Counted from the first letter of the stretch, positions 1 through 12,001 are shown. The stretch: DNA of 64,000 nt from Clytia hemisphaerica (GCA_902728285.1 CACVBU010001366.1:288971-352970), one strand, 5' to 3'. Notes: generated from the letters alone by a model not told the origin. Numbers and translations are program-made.

Positions 1-222
1 GTGGGAAAAATGTCATACAATTTCAGCCACACTGGAAAATTGACTTTTCATCCCCATTTCAAATTCAATGGAAAATTGCACTCTAAAACCATCCCTAAGA
101 ACTGTAGATGTCAACATAGATGTATAACAATGATTTTTATCCCCAATGGGATTTCGATAAAAATCTTCATCGCAACTGTGGGAAGAAGTTCCACCGGAGC
201 TGTGAGACAGAGAGCTGTAAAA
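1..222. repeat. MITE family A copy, 5' part outside window
   Basis: This resembles the interior and right half of a roughly 265-bp repeat seen many times in the window. It shows the family's alternating phrases (a 'cagccccactgg'-like block, 'tccccatt', 'aaaaccatcc', 'ccaccggggctgtgaga'). The right end is degraded: the family terminus CAGGGGTGT is here 'cagagagctg'. The left terminus lies before base 1. The apparent ORFs on both strands are repeat sequence, not genes. Confidence 0.6.
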
Positions 223-2094
223 CTGGATGAGAGTTTGTCTCTGTTTGGAATCTCTTTTTTGTAACCAAATATTACTCCATAGATAGGAAGGACTGCCCAT
301 TCAATTAGAAATCAATTGATTTTAATGGACAAATACCTTGCAAAATTTTAATGAATCAGGAAATACAATGCAATTTGAATTGTCTATACTGTGTGGGATT
401 TTGGTGATGACATATAGCCAATAATATTGACGCTTGAAAAATTAAAATTCGATTATTGAGGTCATAAGGAAAAACTTTTATCTATTGAAAAGGTGGGTAG
501 TGTTTGCCATTAATTTGCCAAAAAAATGATTTGTGAAAAAGATATTAAGACTTCGTTTGGGTAATTTTAAGTAGCTTTCAAACCTACGCTATGTGTACTT
601 TGAACTGGACATCGGAAAGACATTATTTAGTTTAAGGTAGGCCATAATCACCTCCAAAAAAGCACGTAGAAAATGGGTTCAAGGTGGTTCAACGAAAATT
701 GTGTGATAAAACTGTACAAATTTATTGATTCCTGTATTTTCCGAAAGTTATAAAATTTCGACAACATCGAGATTGTAGGAGAATCTTTGTGAATGTGTGA
801 GGAATGTGGTAATGTATTATTATACTCTCTTCCTAACACCCTATTTTAAGACTGAATTAAATATTTTCAAAATAGTTTCGGCCACGAGGTCTAATTACAG
901 GAACATTTTTCTGGTCACTAATGTAAATATTATGAAGTCTATTGCAGACAGAATGGGTTTAGGTAATGAGATCAAGTCTCTATTTGAATTATCCATTTTG
1001 CATGTATTTCCTTGTAAAAATCTCTTTTTAATTGCTCTTAAATTCTTTATTACGTATGGGCAGGGAAAAAATAAGGGCATTTTGAAAATATGTTTTGCAT
1101 TGGATTTCGGCATTGTGTGTGTAGTGCACAGTGGCAATTATCGAAGCCGCAGGCCACCAGCGAACTAAATGAAGCGGCTGCGGTAAGAATAAATCAAATT
1201 ATTTATTATGGTGACACAACTCTTTGACATACATAGGCGGTTTTAGACGTTATCGAACTTATCAGATGAAGAGATTTGTAATTGTAATTTCGTTGTTTTT
1301 AACAAGCGTTGCACTCCTTCGCATGTTTCCGACGTACTTGCTTTATTGTCTTAAATCCGCAACTGCCCATATAAAGGGGTGAGAGGAATCATTGATGAAT
1401 TACAAAATTTACTTTCTACGTTTCGTAAACTTACAAACCTCCATGTCAATTTATTCTTGTGGGGACTTCATAACTCAGAACTCTATATCTCGAATACCTA
1501 GCTAACCTTTGTATACACCATAAAATTGTGTAAATGTAGTCTGGCTTAAGCAGGCGAAAACACAAAGAAAACTTCAAAACCCTTACTTTATGTATTAGCG
1601 TTGGTAGGTCTCCATATATATATTTCCGTTTGAAGGATTATACACCACGTATATATTTCCTTGAAGAAGATAAAACACCAAGGCGTCTAGGTGTGGCAGT
1701 ACATCGCCAATTATGCGGGTACTTTCATCATTTCCGAAAGTGAAAAAAAAGATTAGTAATTGAGGAGGTCATTAACCTTTCAACATTTGGTTACTATTTG
1801 GAATTCACCATGATAAACTTTTAATTATTACATTTGTCACGTGTCATATGCATTTTTTATAAGAACATTCAAAAGATTTGAAACCATCAGATGATCTTAA
1901 TGTTTTCAAACTACTATTTTTGAGCAAATTCTTGAATAAATTGGGTGTTTTAGAGTCTGCAAACCCTAATTAATTTTCTTAACTAATTCATAATACCCGG
2001 TAAGGAATAAATCCTTGTACCCTCATGAGATATTTTAACGTTTATATCTGCAAGACTGTCTCCAAGAATATAGAGCCTTTGGTACAAATTTACT
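223..2094. other. gene-free AT-rich stretch
   Basis: No exon with a plausible splice context or a recognisable domain was found on either strand. The one longer open frame (797-1168, +) is low-complexity AT-rich sequence without family resemblance. A dispersed repeat at 1215-1375 is listed separately. Confidence 0.6.
1215..1375 (+). repeat. dispersed repeat, partner at 11500-11670
   Basis: About 150 bp here reads as the diverged reverse complement of 11500-11670. Shared landmarks include 'cttatcagatgaagagat' against 'atctttctctgataag', and 'gcactccttcgcat' against 'atgcgaaggagt'. The family is not identified; it may be part of a longer old transposon. Confidence 0.6.
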
Positions 2095-2356
2095 ACACGT
2101 TTTTTTATAAGAACAAACTATATAAGAACACAAGGCTTCAGTGGCCAAAATCTTAAGAACAAGTTAATAAGATTTTAAGGCTTTGTGGGCTCTAAAACGA
2201 CACCTGTTTTCTTAGGAAAATAGACAAAAATACCCAAAAAATGCTGAAAATAAGAACATGTTAAGAACACTTTTAGGCTTTTAGGCTTGAAACTAGAAAA
2301 GTTATAAACATCTGAAGGCTTCAAAACTTTTGAATGTTCTTATATAAAAAACGTGT
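2095..2356. repeat. MITE family B, complete copy
   Basis: The 262-bp element has terminal inverted repeats ACACGTTTTTTTATAAGAAC at the left and the matching TATAAAAAACGTGT at the right. The interior repeats the words 'aagaacaagtta', 'ttaaggcttt' and 'gcttcaaaa'. An ACT trinucleotide sits on both sides and may be a 3-bp target-site duplication. Other copies or relatives lie at 10824, 22827, 24058, 38578, 41921, 47885 and 63105. Confidence 0.8.
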
Positions 2357-2639
2357 ACTCTTAAAAACGTTGATTAATTTGTTTAGATCTGATATAGCTT
2401 TATTGATACAGACGAAAATATTATCTTAGGGCCTTTTTTATTATCTAAAAATAAATTGAATTATTTCTCTCATTAAATTCTACCAGTTTCAAAATAAAGA
2501 CTAGGGAGAGTAATTTATCTTGTTTATTTGAAAAAACTATACGTATATTATTTTCAATAACATGAAAATTGTTATGACAACTAAATCTTGATTCGATTGC
2601 GCAATCACCGCAGTGGTTATTCAGGGGGTTAACTTTTTG

Positions 2640-3345
2640 TGGTACAACATATTCAATGTCAGGAGTGTGACACAACATTTTCAAAGTCAGGAGTGTGGTA
2701 CAACATTTTCAATGTCAGGAGTGTGGCAGAACATTTTCAATGTCAGGAGTGTGACACAACATTTTCAAAGTCAGGAGTGTGGTACAACATTTTCAATGTC
2801 AGGAGTGTGGCAGAACATATCAATGTCAGTGTGGTAAAACATTTTCAATGTCAAGAGTGTGACACAACATTTTCAATGTCAGGAGTGTGACACAACATTT
2901 TCAAAGTCAGGAGTGTGGTACAACATTTTCAATGTCAGGAGTGTGGCAGAACATTTTCAATGTCAGTGTGGTAAAACATTTTCAATTTCAAGAGTGTGGT
3001 ACAACATTTTCAATGTCAGGAGTGTGGCAGAACATTTTCAATGTCAGGAGTGTGACACAACATTTTCAAAGTCAGGAGTGTGGTACAACATTTTCAATGT
3101 CAGGAGTGTGGCAGAACATATCAATGTCAGTGTGGTAAAACATTTTCAATGTCAAGAGTGTGACACAACATTTTCAATGTCAGGAGTGTGACACAACATT
3201 TTCAAAGTCAGGAGTGTGGTACAACATTTTCAATGTCAGGAGTGTGGCAGAACATTTTCAATGTCAGTGTGGTAAAACATTTTCAATTTCAAGAGTGTGG
3301 CACAACATTTTCAATATCAGAAGTGTGGTACAACATTTCAATTGT
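2640..3345 (+). repeat. 28-bp minisatellite with 301-bp higher-order period
   Basis: About 25 head-to-tail copies of a 28-bp unit of the form TTTCAATGTCAGGAGTGTGG plus 8 bases are present. Variants differ in 'gacaca', 'ggtaca' or 'ggcaga' and in 'aatgtc' against 'aagtc'. Some units are shortened. A block of about 11 units is repeated with a period near 301 bp: the landmark 'cagaacatatcaatgtcagt' falls at 2811 and again at 3112. Because 28 is not a multiple of 3, each unit is read in all three frames, which gives several overlapping Cys-rich ORFs that are artefacts of the array. Confidence 0.9.
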
Positions 3346-4089
3346 AGACCGTTTAAATTTTCCAAAATAATTTTAGTGATACAAAAGAAAGAGGGGAGGG
3401 GGTACTTAGGCAAGTGGAGGGTTTGGATATGTACCGCCCTTAAGAGTGCCTTTTTTGGAACTTCAAAGTTTCTTTAATGATCGTTTAAATTACAATATCT
3501 AATTTCAGTCTCCCTAAGGGTTACAAAAAACAACAAAAACTCTAATATTTATTCCTTAAACGGCTAAATTTTAGGGACAAATTCCCAGCAATGGTCCTAA
3601 GATTCAAAAAATTTCGGATTTTTACTCGATTTTTTATCCCAAATTTTCCAATTTTTGGGCATCAGCATCCCCGTATTTTCGCAAACCAGACTTTCATCAC
3701 ACCTTTGACACTATAAAACCAATTATTCCAAACACACAGAGGAAAACAACAATGTAACAATTTATTCTGACATCCTTAGGACTTTATAGGCTAACTAAGC
3801 AAAATATAGGTATAGCTATTTTTGTCTGGTATTCCGGTATGTATTTAATGACATGTAATTGATTCATTGTCTATTAAATGATGAAACTATTATTCTAAAG
3901 AACAGTATATAGACCACATTATAGGGTAATTAGGCATTTGTAGCCGGATAAAAGGCTGTGTGTTTTATGGTTGCAGTTTCAAAGTATATTGGCCAAAGTC
4001 GAAGAAGGTTGTGAACAAAAATCAAAAACTGGAAATTTTATGATTTTTGAATTGTGATACAGTTATAATTTATGTGATAAAAATATAAG
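3346..4089. other. upstream flank of hedgehog paralogue A
   Basis: AT-rich sequence with no recognisable exon. It should hold the promoter and 5' leader of the hedgehog gene that starts at 4090, but no convincing TATA box or initiator stands out. A second dispersed-repeat family was not evident here. Confidence 0.4.
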
Positions 4090-7000
4090 ATGGATAAATA
4101 TTGGAAAACGTGTCTACTGCTCTGTCTATTGTCTCCAGTCAATCTTTGTGGACCAGGACGATCTCCTTCACACTCGAGGTTCAAACGCTTGAGAAAAGGT
4201 GATCATTTTCCTGAATATCTTCATAGTGAGGTAGATGTATACGATAAAAACATACCCCCAAAACATTGTTCAGAATTGGTCCAAATTATAACGACGGATA
4301 TCATTTTTAAAGATTATCGATTTGAAAGTGATGCTAGAAAAACAACCAAGGTATTGTTTACTTTTATTGCTAACAATTAACGGAAAGTTTTTTTATGCTG
4401 ATCTCATTTTTTTCGGAATTTGGTTGGTTAAGCTTTTGTCTTAAAAGATTATCTGATAAAGTAGTCTTTTTATTCGGACTATGGTTCATTGATTTCAAAG
4501 CCCCGAAGAGGCTAGATCTGAAACTTCTGACACGTGACTCGCTTGGCTTTCATGCAAAATTTCTAAATGCGGGGCGAATCTTAAGGCTTTATTTTTTCTT
4601 GCTTGCGAAAGATTGAAGATTCCTCTCAAACTCGATACTATTATTCTAGTTATTCATACAAGCTAGACAATGGAAAAGAGGTAAATATTCAAAAAATTTA
4701 TTTCAAAAGTTTTATGTCTTTCAAAAAAAGTTTTAGCTTTTATTTTTTTTTTAGTCGGACCCTAAATTTTCGAAAAACTAACGAAACCTTATCAAAATAA
4801 AACAAAGCACTTGAAAATTCATTAATAAAGACCTAAGGAAACCGGGAACCCAACGGTCTACCAACAGGAAATGATTAAAATATAAATTTTCCTGGTGTTG
4901 GTGTGTTTACCACGGTTTTTGATTAGGTATAAATTGAAAAATTTAACCAAAAAAGGCAACGTTTTTTTTGACGAACACCTTTTGAGCGACGTGGTGATTT
5001 CTTTTTTTGACAGTTTTTAACGTGATCAAAGCGAAGAGCTTGCTCGACCAGAATTAAGTTTCGATCCTCTTAAGATTTTAAGCACGACCCCCCCCCCCGG
5101 GCAATATCAAGATGAAATAGGAAACTACAGGTGCGAGTGTCAAGCTAAATCTGTTTCACTCTAAAATTAATTGAAAGGATTAAGTTGATTCTTTTTCTTC
5201 TTCATTTTCAATCTTCATTTTCGCACAAAACCGCTATCTAATTCGAATTCTATAAAAAAATACGACTTCTTTTGTCTCCGCTGCAAATTATATTGAAACA
5301 GATTTTATGAAACGTTTCTCACATTACATTAAACTTCAAATAGTTCTTTATAGCCCCATTAAAAGCCATAAAATGAACAATTAGGCATATCATTGTGCAT
5401 TTTAGAACCGGAAAAGCTAATGGTGCATAAAGAGTCTGCCGTTAAAAAGTCGTAAAACAAACAAATTTACAATATTAAATTGTTTTTTGATCGAAAACTT
5501 CAAACTGGCATAAAAGCTTGAGAGTTAGACCAGACAATGGTTAGACTAGAAAATGGTTTTAGCACAATCACAAAGGTATTTTTCATACTCCTTTAAAATA
5601 CTTTCTGCTTATGCCCTTAAAACCATTGAGTTTAAAGCCCCAACGGCTAGAGTTCAATCTCTAACCTTTCTCAGGCAAGAAAAAGCAAAGCCTTAAAAAA
5701 TGCGCCGCATTTTTGACGACAGATTGAATCTAGCAATTCCTTTGTTTACGATTGATAATTTTTTCGAAATTTAGCGGTAAATTTTAGTTTCAATCTGTTA
5801 TTTGTGTAAAAACCAGGCGAGCCGCTCAAGGCCGCGCAACTTGGTAGGATTTGTTGGCTTCAAATTTTACCGAGGAGATTGACTTCTAGCCCTTCGGGCT
5901 TATACTTCATTGCTTAAAACCAAGTGGTCAGGAGCTACGACTAAAAGTCTCGGACTTAGCATTTTGACCTATGGTTTTAGAAGCATATACGCGTCTTTTG
6001 GCTTTAAGCTTACAAAAATAAACAAGAAGCCGGAGCGGCGTGAAGGTCCAGCTGACATGGCAATAACCGAATGTCGTTCGTACTGGGTTCCTTAAGTGAC
6101 GCAAAAAAATTTCCTTCCCATCCTCCACTCTGAGCTTCTATTCTTTAAAACTTGCTTTGTATTGCAAAGTTCTGAAAGTTTTTGATGCATTTCACGAAAT
6201 TTCGAAACTTTTGACGCTTAGGGGATTCGAACCCACTATATACAAATCACCTATGAATGGATCGCCAGCGCCTTAACCACTCGGCCATCGGGTCACAACT
6301 GCATTAAGGAGTTCAAAGTTCCTTATAAACATGGTATTTACTCCAAACTCTACCCGGGGGCTAAAACCCTTACCAGGGGTTAACTCCCATCCCCAACCCT
6401 ACCTGAAACAACCCTTTAATCTAACCGGGAAATTTGACTCTACTACCAATTCAATACAAAACATAGGTCAAACAACGCGCGGGTAGGCGGGGCAAAAATT
6501 CTAGATCGGCGGTTGGTTTAGCCTGGACTTGTTAATTTATTGCGCGCACAGGCCCCGACAAAGACTAAATCTTTTCGATCAGTTGCTTTTTAAAGGTCCA
6601 TTCTGCTGCGCGCTGGACCAACAAAAAATAGCAAAAATTAAAGTTTTGGATTTGGCATTGAATAAGGTAGAGCTAATTTTAATTTTTTGATTTTTTTACT
6701 TTTTTTTTGGATTTAGATTTGCCGTAAAGCGTTACTCAAGTTATCGAATATTGTAAAATCATATTGGAAAGGAACGTTGAAACTTCTTGTCATTCAAGGT
6801 TATATGTCATCACCAGAAAAAGAAGTGGAAAACGATAAACTACATATGCTAGGACGAGCATTTAATCTTGAATTAAAACTAAGTAAAAATCCAAGCAAGA
6901 ATCACAAAGTAGCTGATCATGTCATTTCAAGACTAGGGGAACTTGCATATAGAAATACACAATTTCAATATGTTAGATTTGACGAAGGTGGATATCTTCA

Positions 7001-9198
7001 TGTTTCCTGCCCATGCGAAGGTGATTTCATTTTTATTGAATCTCTTTCTTTATGATAGGAAATGTCTACATTCATTTTTAGGATAATACATTATTGTCCT
7101 TTCCCAGCTGGCACTCAAAGTTGTTTTAACGTTCAAATAACGTTATTTGGACGTTATGAATGTCAAATGGACGCTGTTTTGACGTTGTGTGCCGTCTGGG
7201 TTAGCATTCTTCTTGCATGAACCGGAAGAAGCTTCCTTTATCCTTCTTGGACAAGAAGCCAATGCCCAAAAGCAAAGGTTCGGTTACCGTCGTTTTAGAT
7301 AAGATGGCCGGGTAGCTCAGTCGGTAGAGCATTCGCCTTACAATCTAAGGTTTGTGGGTTCGATCCCCGGTCACCGCTAACTCAGCGGATGAGTAGCTTA
7401 GATTGGGTAATCTGATCTAGGCGGTAAGTTACTGGGAGCTGAGAGTAGGTGTGGCGCTCCACCTCAGCATTCGATCTCCCAGATCTAGCGCGAATAGAAA
7501 AGGGGATAGACCCCTTCACTCCCCGCTCCGCCGACAGCCACTAGATGAATATACTTACTTATACTTACTTAGATAAGATTCTACCTCCAGGGATTTGATT
7601 CCACTGACCTTTCCGCTATCTTTTCCGGGATTGCCAGCTCAAGATTGAAAAAATATTTTTTCTCAATGTGGTACCGAAAAAAGATTGTGCTGATTTAGGA
7701 AACTGGTTAACTTTCCAAACCCTCATTTTTCAACTATCCAGAACTCTGTTCTTTTTCCTGCTAGAAAGTGACGGTAGAATCTTGGTATATGAAGTGGAAT
7801 CTCACCCAAATCAACATCCGAAAGTGAATACTGGATACTCATCTCAATTAAATCATGACGTCATATCATGGGAAAATTCATCTCAAGAATATAGATCATT
7901 TTCGATTTGAAAACTTGCATTTGCGTCAAGGAAAAGACAATCTAAAATTAAAAGCATGTCAAATATGTGTCTACTTCAAGTGTGGATTTTAAACTGTGCA
8001 CACATAATTACCCAATTAAATTTTACAAACGCGTTTCATCGAAATTGATTTAATTGTTGGGGTTTGGCAAAAAAAGTGCCTTAAAAGCAGACTTATATTT
8101 CATCACCAAGCTTTAATAATGCTTTAAATGGAGGATAAAGACAGCTTCCTGGCAACATTTTAGTGTCATTTATTTCTTTACAGTTTATTCTTATATCGTT
8201 AGCTTTTTATCCCTATTTGTCCTTATCCCGGGATGGGACTTGTAGATTTCCGTATGGATGGGGCCCAGTAGTGTGGTGACCGGGGGTTCAATGCGCCTTC
8301 GAGCGGCCAAGCTTTTTGGATGCTCTGAAAGTCTTTGGGGTGTTGAGAGTCAATGGATCCTAGAGGCGCCTCTGATTGCTTCTCTGCACCAAAAGATTAG
8401 CATCGGCATAAAAGAGGGAGGATATTCAACAAATTTCGTACCGACTTCGCGTAATTATTCCAAAGAAAATGGGCTCCCAAGTTTGCCTCAGTTCTGGTCG
8501 ACCCACCAAACTACAGGTGGAGACGCCCTTACTTACTTCCATATCAAGTATTAAAATATTCAATATTTCTTTTTTTCGATTTCTTTTCAGTCGATAAAGT
8601 TGAAAGCAGATGTTTTCCATCAAACTCTGAAGTCAATCTTCAAAATGGCAGCCGAGCACTGATCAAAGATATTCGACCTGGTGACTCAGTACTCACAATG
8701 AACCAAAATGGAGAATTGAAATTCGATGAAGTTGTCATGCTGATGCATCAAAACAAAGGAACTCTCATTCAGAATTATGTACAAATTACAACAGATAATG
8801 ACAAAAGTATCACAATCAGTAGACACCACTTGATTTTTGTTTCCAAAACTCAAACTAAATACGCTAAAGACGTTCTCACCGGTGATTTATTATTCACCTA
8901 TGATTCATTAACCAAAAAAGCTGCCAAATCAATTGTAACACACATTGAGCATGATGTCACTCAAAAAGGTATGCATGCTCCTTTGACTAAAAGTGGAACT
9001 TTAATCGTCAATGATGTTTATGCATCTTGCTACGCTATGTTTCCGTCGCATCGTGTTTCGCATGCGGTGTTTTGGTTGTGGAGACAAGTTTATGATTTTT
9101 TGAAATACTTTGATTTCTCAATTGGAATACCTTCAGATGAAATACATTGGTACCCCGATGTTTTCCGAAAAACTTTGGTTTACTTCAACGTTTTATAA
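4090..9198 (+). CDS. hedgehog paralogue A (Hh signalling plus Hint/Hog domains)
   Basis: Secreted morphogen precursor of the hedgehog family, expected to split itself into a lipid-modified N-terminal signal and a C-terminal autoprocessing domain. Exons are 4090-4350, 6717-7020 and 8591-9198 (phases 0 and 1), giving 390 aa. Residues 1-19 form a signal peptide, followed by the palmitoylation motif CGPG at C20. The signalling domain spans about 20-188, with DIIFKD near the end of exon 1 and LHMLGRAF in exon 2. The Hint domain starts at C196 (motif SRCFPSN) and keeps GDSVLTM, ISRHHLI and VNDVYASCYA; a Hog-type tail with HWY ends the protein. Oddities: N137 replaces the zinc-ligand Asp (H130 and H182 are kept), the calcium-site acidic residues are mostly gone, Arg precedes the cleavage Cys, and H241 sits where the catalytic Asp of sterol transfer belongs. 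The family call is firm; the biochemical consequences are inferred. Confidence 0.93.
5624..5912. repeat. MITE family F (hAT-like), 8-bp TSD
   Basis: A 289-bp element starts CATTGAG and ends TTCATTG, and is flanked by the perfect 8-bp duplication CTTAAAAC (5616-5623 and 5913-5920). Subterminal inverted words are 'aaagcccc..ggctaga' and 'tctagcccttcgggctt'. It lies in intron 1 of hedgehog A. The copy at 50731-51024 is nearly its reverse complement. The 8-bp duplication and CA-TG ends fit hAT-type non-autonomous elements. Confidence 0.85.
6217..6302 (-). other. tRNA-Ser-like sequence, probably pseudo-tRNA or SINE head
   Basis: On the minus strand the D-arm consensus GATGGCCGAGTGGTTAAGG and the T-arm word GGGTTCGAATCCCC (internal A and B boxes) stand at class II tRNA spacing. 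The anticodon stem does not pair cleanly and the acceptor ends are not complementary, so a working tRNA is unlikely. It sits in intron 1 of hedgehog A. Confidence 0.55.
7103..7200. repeat. MITE family C, palindromic copy
   Basis: A near-palindrome of 98 bp starts CCCAGCTGGCA and ends in a degraded TGCCGTCTGGG. Its interior repeats 'aacgtt' and 'gacgtt' words on both arms. It lies in intron 2 of hedgehog A. Better copies are at 20043-20140 and, split by an insertion, at 17590-18723. Confidence 0.8.
7303..7585 (+). repeat. tRNA-derived SINE
   Basis: The head is tRNA-like: A box in 'TAGCTCAGTCGGTAGAGC', an Ile-like loop with AAT, and B box in 'GGTTCGATCCCC'. The loop base before the anticodon is C rather than T and the stems mismatch, so this is not a functional tRNA. 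The unrelated body runs to about 7535 and ends in an 'ATACTTACTT' tandem tail. This order (pol III promoter, body, simple tail) is the SINE arrangement. It lies in intron 2 of hedgehog A. Confidence 0.7.
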
Positions 9199-9562
9199 AA
9201 AATCTTTTGGAAGATGTTTGGAAAGTGGCGCTAACTGAAGAAGCTGGCTTAACATTTAAAGCATCCCTGTCTTAGTACTCGTTGGTATTTTTTCCACATC
9301 GGTGGAGTTAAAAAATTTTATATCAAAATCTCAATGGTGGGATGGAAATTTTATTGTTCCAAACGAAAAATCCAGTGGGGGATGGTTTTATGAAATTATT
9401 TCAATCAATTCCTACTAAAATTAACAATATAACTCCGATGAAATTGAGGACGAAATTCTTATTTTACCAGGAGCTACTCTGGGTCTGTGATATGGAAAAA
9501 GCAAAGTATATCATATTTAGAGAAGAACTGTTGCTGATGCTGAACTAGAGCTGAATTTTGTG

Positions 9563-9900
9563 ATTAACTCCTGGGGGGAGACACTCAAGGTAAATGACTT
9601 ACCATACGTGTGGCCCTTACGGGTATATTTTCCAAGCTCCCCAAAGTGCACTGTAAGGGTAGAAATCAGCGAAGATGAGAAAAATTGCACTCTAAGGGTG
9701 TAAAATTTCGAAAATTTGACCATATCTTGCCTGAAAATGGTCAAAAACTTTCAAGACCACCGTAAGGGTCGATTTTTCGCTCAAATTTACTCAAATTTTG
9801 CAAAATTTTCTCTGCACTGTAAGGGTCCGATTCCAAAGGCCTAATTTTAGGCCGCACGTATGGTCGTTTTTGAATCAAGTGCCCCCCCCCCGGGATTAAC
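9563..9900. repeat. inverted-repeat element with G/C-run ends
   Basis: The left arm (TTAACTCCTGGGGGGAGAC, then 'ccatacgtgtggcc') is the inverse of the right arm ('ggccgcacgtatgg', then 'gtgccccccccccgggattaa'). The element is about 340 bp, just downstream of hedgehog A, with 'gattaact' at both borders. The interior repeats 'gcactgtaagggt'. The minus-strand ORF here is repeat sequence. Confidence 0.75.
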
Positions 9901-10598
9901 TTTGTTCATAAGTTTGTTTATTTTGATCTGTACATAAGGTATTTTATAATTTAAAATCATTTAGAGAATGAACTTAAGGAATGTAAATAGCTACACTATT
10001 AAGAGAGGTTTACTTTGACAGTAATATCTCCAATTAAATTCTCTTATTAAATCGGATAAATTCTTTTAATTATTTGGAATGTGAAGAAGGACAACCCAGT
10101 CATTTAATTATACTTGTTTAAGATTAAGGTGGGATTGACACGTGCCAAGGTTTTTGACGTTTCTTTTCCGCATGAGTTATAAAAAGTCTCAAATCTTCTT
10201 ATGACTTGAAAATGTATAAAAATACCTGGAAATTTCAATTTACAAATCATGTCGTAAAAAAACGTAAAATCGGTCAATACGTCACTTGCAACCGATCAGC
10301 TGTTGGGTCCGTGGAAGACATTGCAATGGTGCATATCATGAATTAGTCCCCTCAGCTGGAAAGTAGTATAAAATAGTCTCTGTAATTCGAATCTTTCTTT
10401 AATTCGAAGAAAATTTTCCAATTAGGATAAAATCTCAGGATTACATTTCTCACAATGCAATAATTTTATATTGGGAAGGGTGCCTTACGCTGAGTCACAC
10501 ATTTTTTCGTTGATAAAGATATTTTTAAAAAAAATCACCCCTTCACTTCATTTTCGTGTTGTCAAAAAACTTCCGATTCTTAGTTCTGTGAAGGAGTT

Positions 10599-10803
10599 AG
10601 ACGATGCTATCGTCCGTTTAAAAGTCAGTAAACGCGGGAAAGATTTATAGGGCATCAGGGCGGTTTACGGGGAAAAAGTGGTGGTAGAGTTTTGGAACAC
10701 TGTAAAAATCTCCGCCACTGCTTACTCCACCCGAATTTATCACGCCTCTCCTAAACTAGTCCCTTTTTTAGTGATCTTGGTCAGACGATAGGATCGTCTA
10801 TGT
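10599..10803. repeat. MITE family D, 7-bp TSD
   Basis: A 205-bp element begins AGACGATGCTATCGTCC and ends with GACGATAGGATCGTCTATGT, flanked by AGGAGTT at 10592-10598 and 10804-10810. The first 15 bases are themselves palindromic (GACGAT..ATCGTC). Related copies lie at 12002, 19733 and 25069. Confidence 0.85.
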
Positions 10804-10823
10804 AGGAGTTAACAAACATCATT

Positions 10824-10945
10824 ACACGTTTTTTTATAAGAACAAACTATATAAGGACTTCGATGAGAAAAATATTAAGAACAAGTTAAGAACATTTTAA
10901 GATACCTAATTTTTTAGGAAAATGCCCAAAAATGCTCACAAAATA
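10824..10945. repeat. MITE family B, truncated copy
   Basis: The left terminus ACACGTTTTTTTATAAGAAC and the next ~100 bases match family B; the right half is missing. It lies 14 bases after the target-site duplication of the family D element. Confidence 0.7.
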
Positions 10946-11499
10946 ACCCAGGGGGTACTAGGGCTTCGAGCTGACGGGGGGGGGTACCGCTCGACTTTCG
11001 AACTGTGGACCCTTACCGGGACTAAAAATGAGAAAATAAAGGAAGATTTTGACAAAGAGTCGGGACAAAGTCGACCAATTTTGACCAAATTTCGATCTTT
11101 CAAGGGGTAAAAAGTTGAAATTTTCCTACTTTTCCGACCCTTAGTGGGACTGAAATTTGATTTTCTGATCTTTTCGACCCTTAGCGGGACTTTGGAAGTC
11201 CAAAGAAGGTACCATTCGCCCCGACCGAAATTGACTGTACCACCGCTACGTATCTTCTGAGAATTGCTTCAAAAAAGGCTGAATTTCAAACCCGGTGTCC
11301 TTTTAAAGAGAATTCCTGCTAAGCTGAGCGCTACAAAAGCCCTGCAGAATGTCTCTCAATCCTGGCGAATCGTTGACCGGAGTTTTTTTGAAAGTGTTCT
11401 TATGATAGCGCTACCTAAAGCGATGTAAATGGATATATAAACCCTAAATCTACTTTTCCTTGAATACTTGTGATGATGTAGTGCCGTTCGATCGACTGC

Positions 11500-11670
11500 A
11501 ATTGCTTCTTTGCGGGTACCTCTTCATTGGCTGATTTAAGACAATAGAGGAAGTACATCGGAAAGATGCGAAGGAGTACAACGCTCGTTAAAAGACAATG
11601 AAATTAGAATTACAAATATCTTTCTCTGATAAGTTCGACATGATCTAAAACCACTTATGCTCTTTCAAAG
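11500..11670 (-). repeat. dispersed repeat, reverse complement of 1215-1375
   Basis: See 1215-1375. The two copies are in opposite orientation about 10 kb apart on either side of hedgehog A. Confidence 0.6.
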
Positions 11671-12001
11671 AAAACTCAGAAAACTCAAGATGGCGGATAT
11701 AGCTTCGCCCAGGGTCTGTAAAGGTTAGTGGTTTCGTGAAGCAATATCACATAGACTTGAATTTCTATTATTGGTCGGCTTTTTGATTATTTAAAAAACA
11801 ATCAATTTGCAAGAGTTTTAATTAATTCCTGGAGCCTTCATAAATATCAAATGAAAGATAATTGACAGGTCTACTGAGGTTTTCTGAAATTAGTTTTCGA
11901 CACAAAAATGCCATCGCTCTGTTTATTTCTCTACATAAAGTGCCATAGAAACCAACATTCCAACAAACATCTACTCTTCCAAGCTTTGTATGTGTCAGAC
12001 T

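Noticed and set aside
2613..3477. Several overlapping Cys-rich ORFs in all three plus frames
   Set aside because: They result from a 28-bp tandem repeat whose unit is open in every frame; there is no start context, splice site or full zinc finger.
4595..4690. An extra hedgehog A exon (frame with SSQTRYYYSSYSYKLDNGKE, donor at GAG|GTAAAT)
   Set aside because: Exons 1 and 2 already join in phase exactly at the family's conserved position, and the segment partly overlaps MITE-like sequence.
6217..6302. A functional tRNA-Ser gene on the minus strand
   Set aside because: A and B boxes are good, but the acceptor and anticodon stems do not pair, so a pseudo-tRNA or SINE head is more likely.
7305..7377. 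A functional tRNA-Ile(AAT) gene
   Set aside because: Base 33 is C, stems mismatch, and an unrelated body with a simple-repeat tail follows, as in a SINE.
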